Below, one piece after another: positions 6,994 through 6,995 of a DNA stretch of 6,995 bases. This DNA comes from Candidatus Thiomargarita nelsonii (lineage in GTDB: Bacteria > Pseudomonadota > Gammaproteobacteria > Beggiatoales > Beggiatoaceae). The translations under genes were made by a program, and so were the position numbers. The notes beneath the pieces were generated by a model. That model worked only from the letters and a program-made list of their open reading frames with translations, searched no databases and was not told the origin of the DNA. The stretch's first letter is position 1; every line of letters begins with the position of its first letter. The stretch is from positions 1-6,995 of the forward strand of contig LUTY01000207.1 in NCBI GenBank assembly GCA_001640045.1, read 5' to 3'.

Positions 6994-6995
6994 AC
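6940..6995. repeat. Terminal direct repeat, right copy (56 bp)
   Basis: Exact copy of positions 1-56 in direct orientation. The bases just inside it on the left (up to 6939) are unique to this end, and the bases that follow the left copy (57 onward) are unique to the other end, so joining the copies gives one continuous 6,939 bp unit. Confidence 0.97.

Noticed and set aside
1..6995. Self-replicating plasmid or phage genome suggested by the matching ends
   Set aside because: No replication, partition, mobilisation, integrase or structural gene is present; the content is a segment of a polysaccharide operon.

Overview
The window is an AT-rich stretch (clearly below 50% GC by eye) of a bacterial surface-polysaccharide operon. 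Every supported gene is on the minus strand, so the operon reads from the right end to the left. The presence of a Wzx-type flippase, nucleotide-sugar enzymes and family 2 glycosyltransferases points to a Wzx/Wzy-dependent glycan (O-antigen, capsule or exopolysaccharide), most likely in a Gram-negative bacterium. I cannot name the genus.

In transcription order the window holds: the 3' end of an unidentified gene (6853-6993); a dTDP-4-keto-6-deoxyhexose 3,4-ketoisomerase-like cupin (6435-6842); a PLP sugar aminotransferase (5311-6429); a PAPS-type sulfotransferase (4389-5330); a Wzx flippase (3055-4314); a family 2 glycosyltransferase (2045-3052); a second, different sulfotransferase (1068-2048); a second family 2 glycosyltransferase (229-993); a 114 bp spacer; and the start of a hydrophobic protein resembling the N-terminus of an O-antigen polymerase or ligase (1-114). 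Genes are packed with overlaps of 4 or 20 bp or gaps of up to 114 bp, and I see no convincing promoter or terminator.

The inferred job is synthesis of a 3-amino-3,6-dideoxyhexose (Fuc3N or Qui3N type) on dTDP, its assembly with other sugars on a lipid carrier by the two glycosyltransferases, sulfation at one or two positions, and export by Wzx. Two unrelated-looking sulfotransferases within one flippase operon is the most distinctive biological feature and predicts a sulfated surface glycan.

The most unusual structural feature is that the first 56 bases (1-56) are repeated exactly as the last 56 bases (6940-6995). Joining the ends gives a 6,939 bp circle in which the two partial end genes fuse in frame into one 66-residue ORF. 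No replication, mobilisation or recombination gene is present, so an assembly loop or a tandem duplication is more likely than a self-replicating circle, but a real circle cannot be excluded from the sequence alone.
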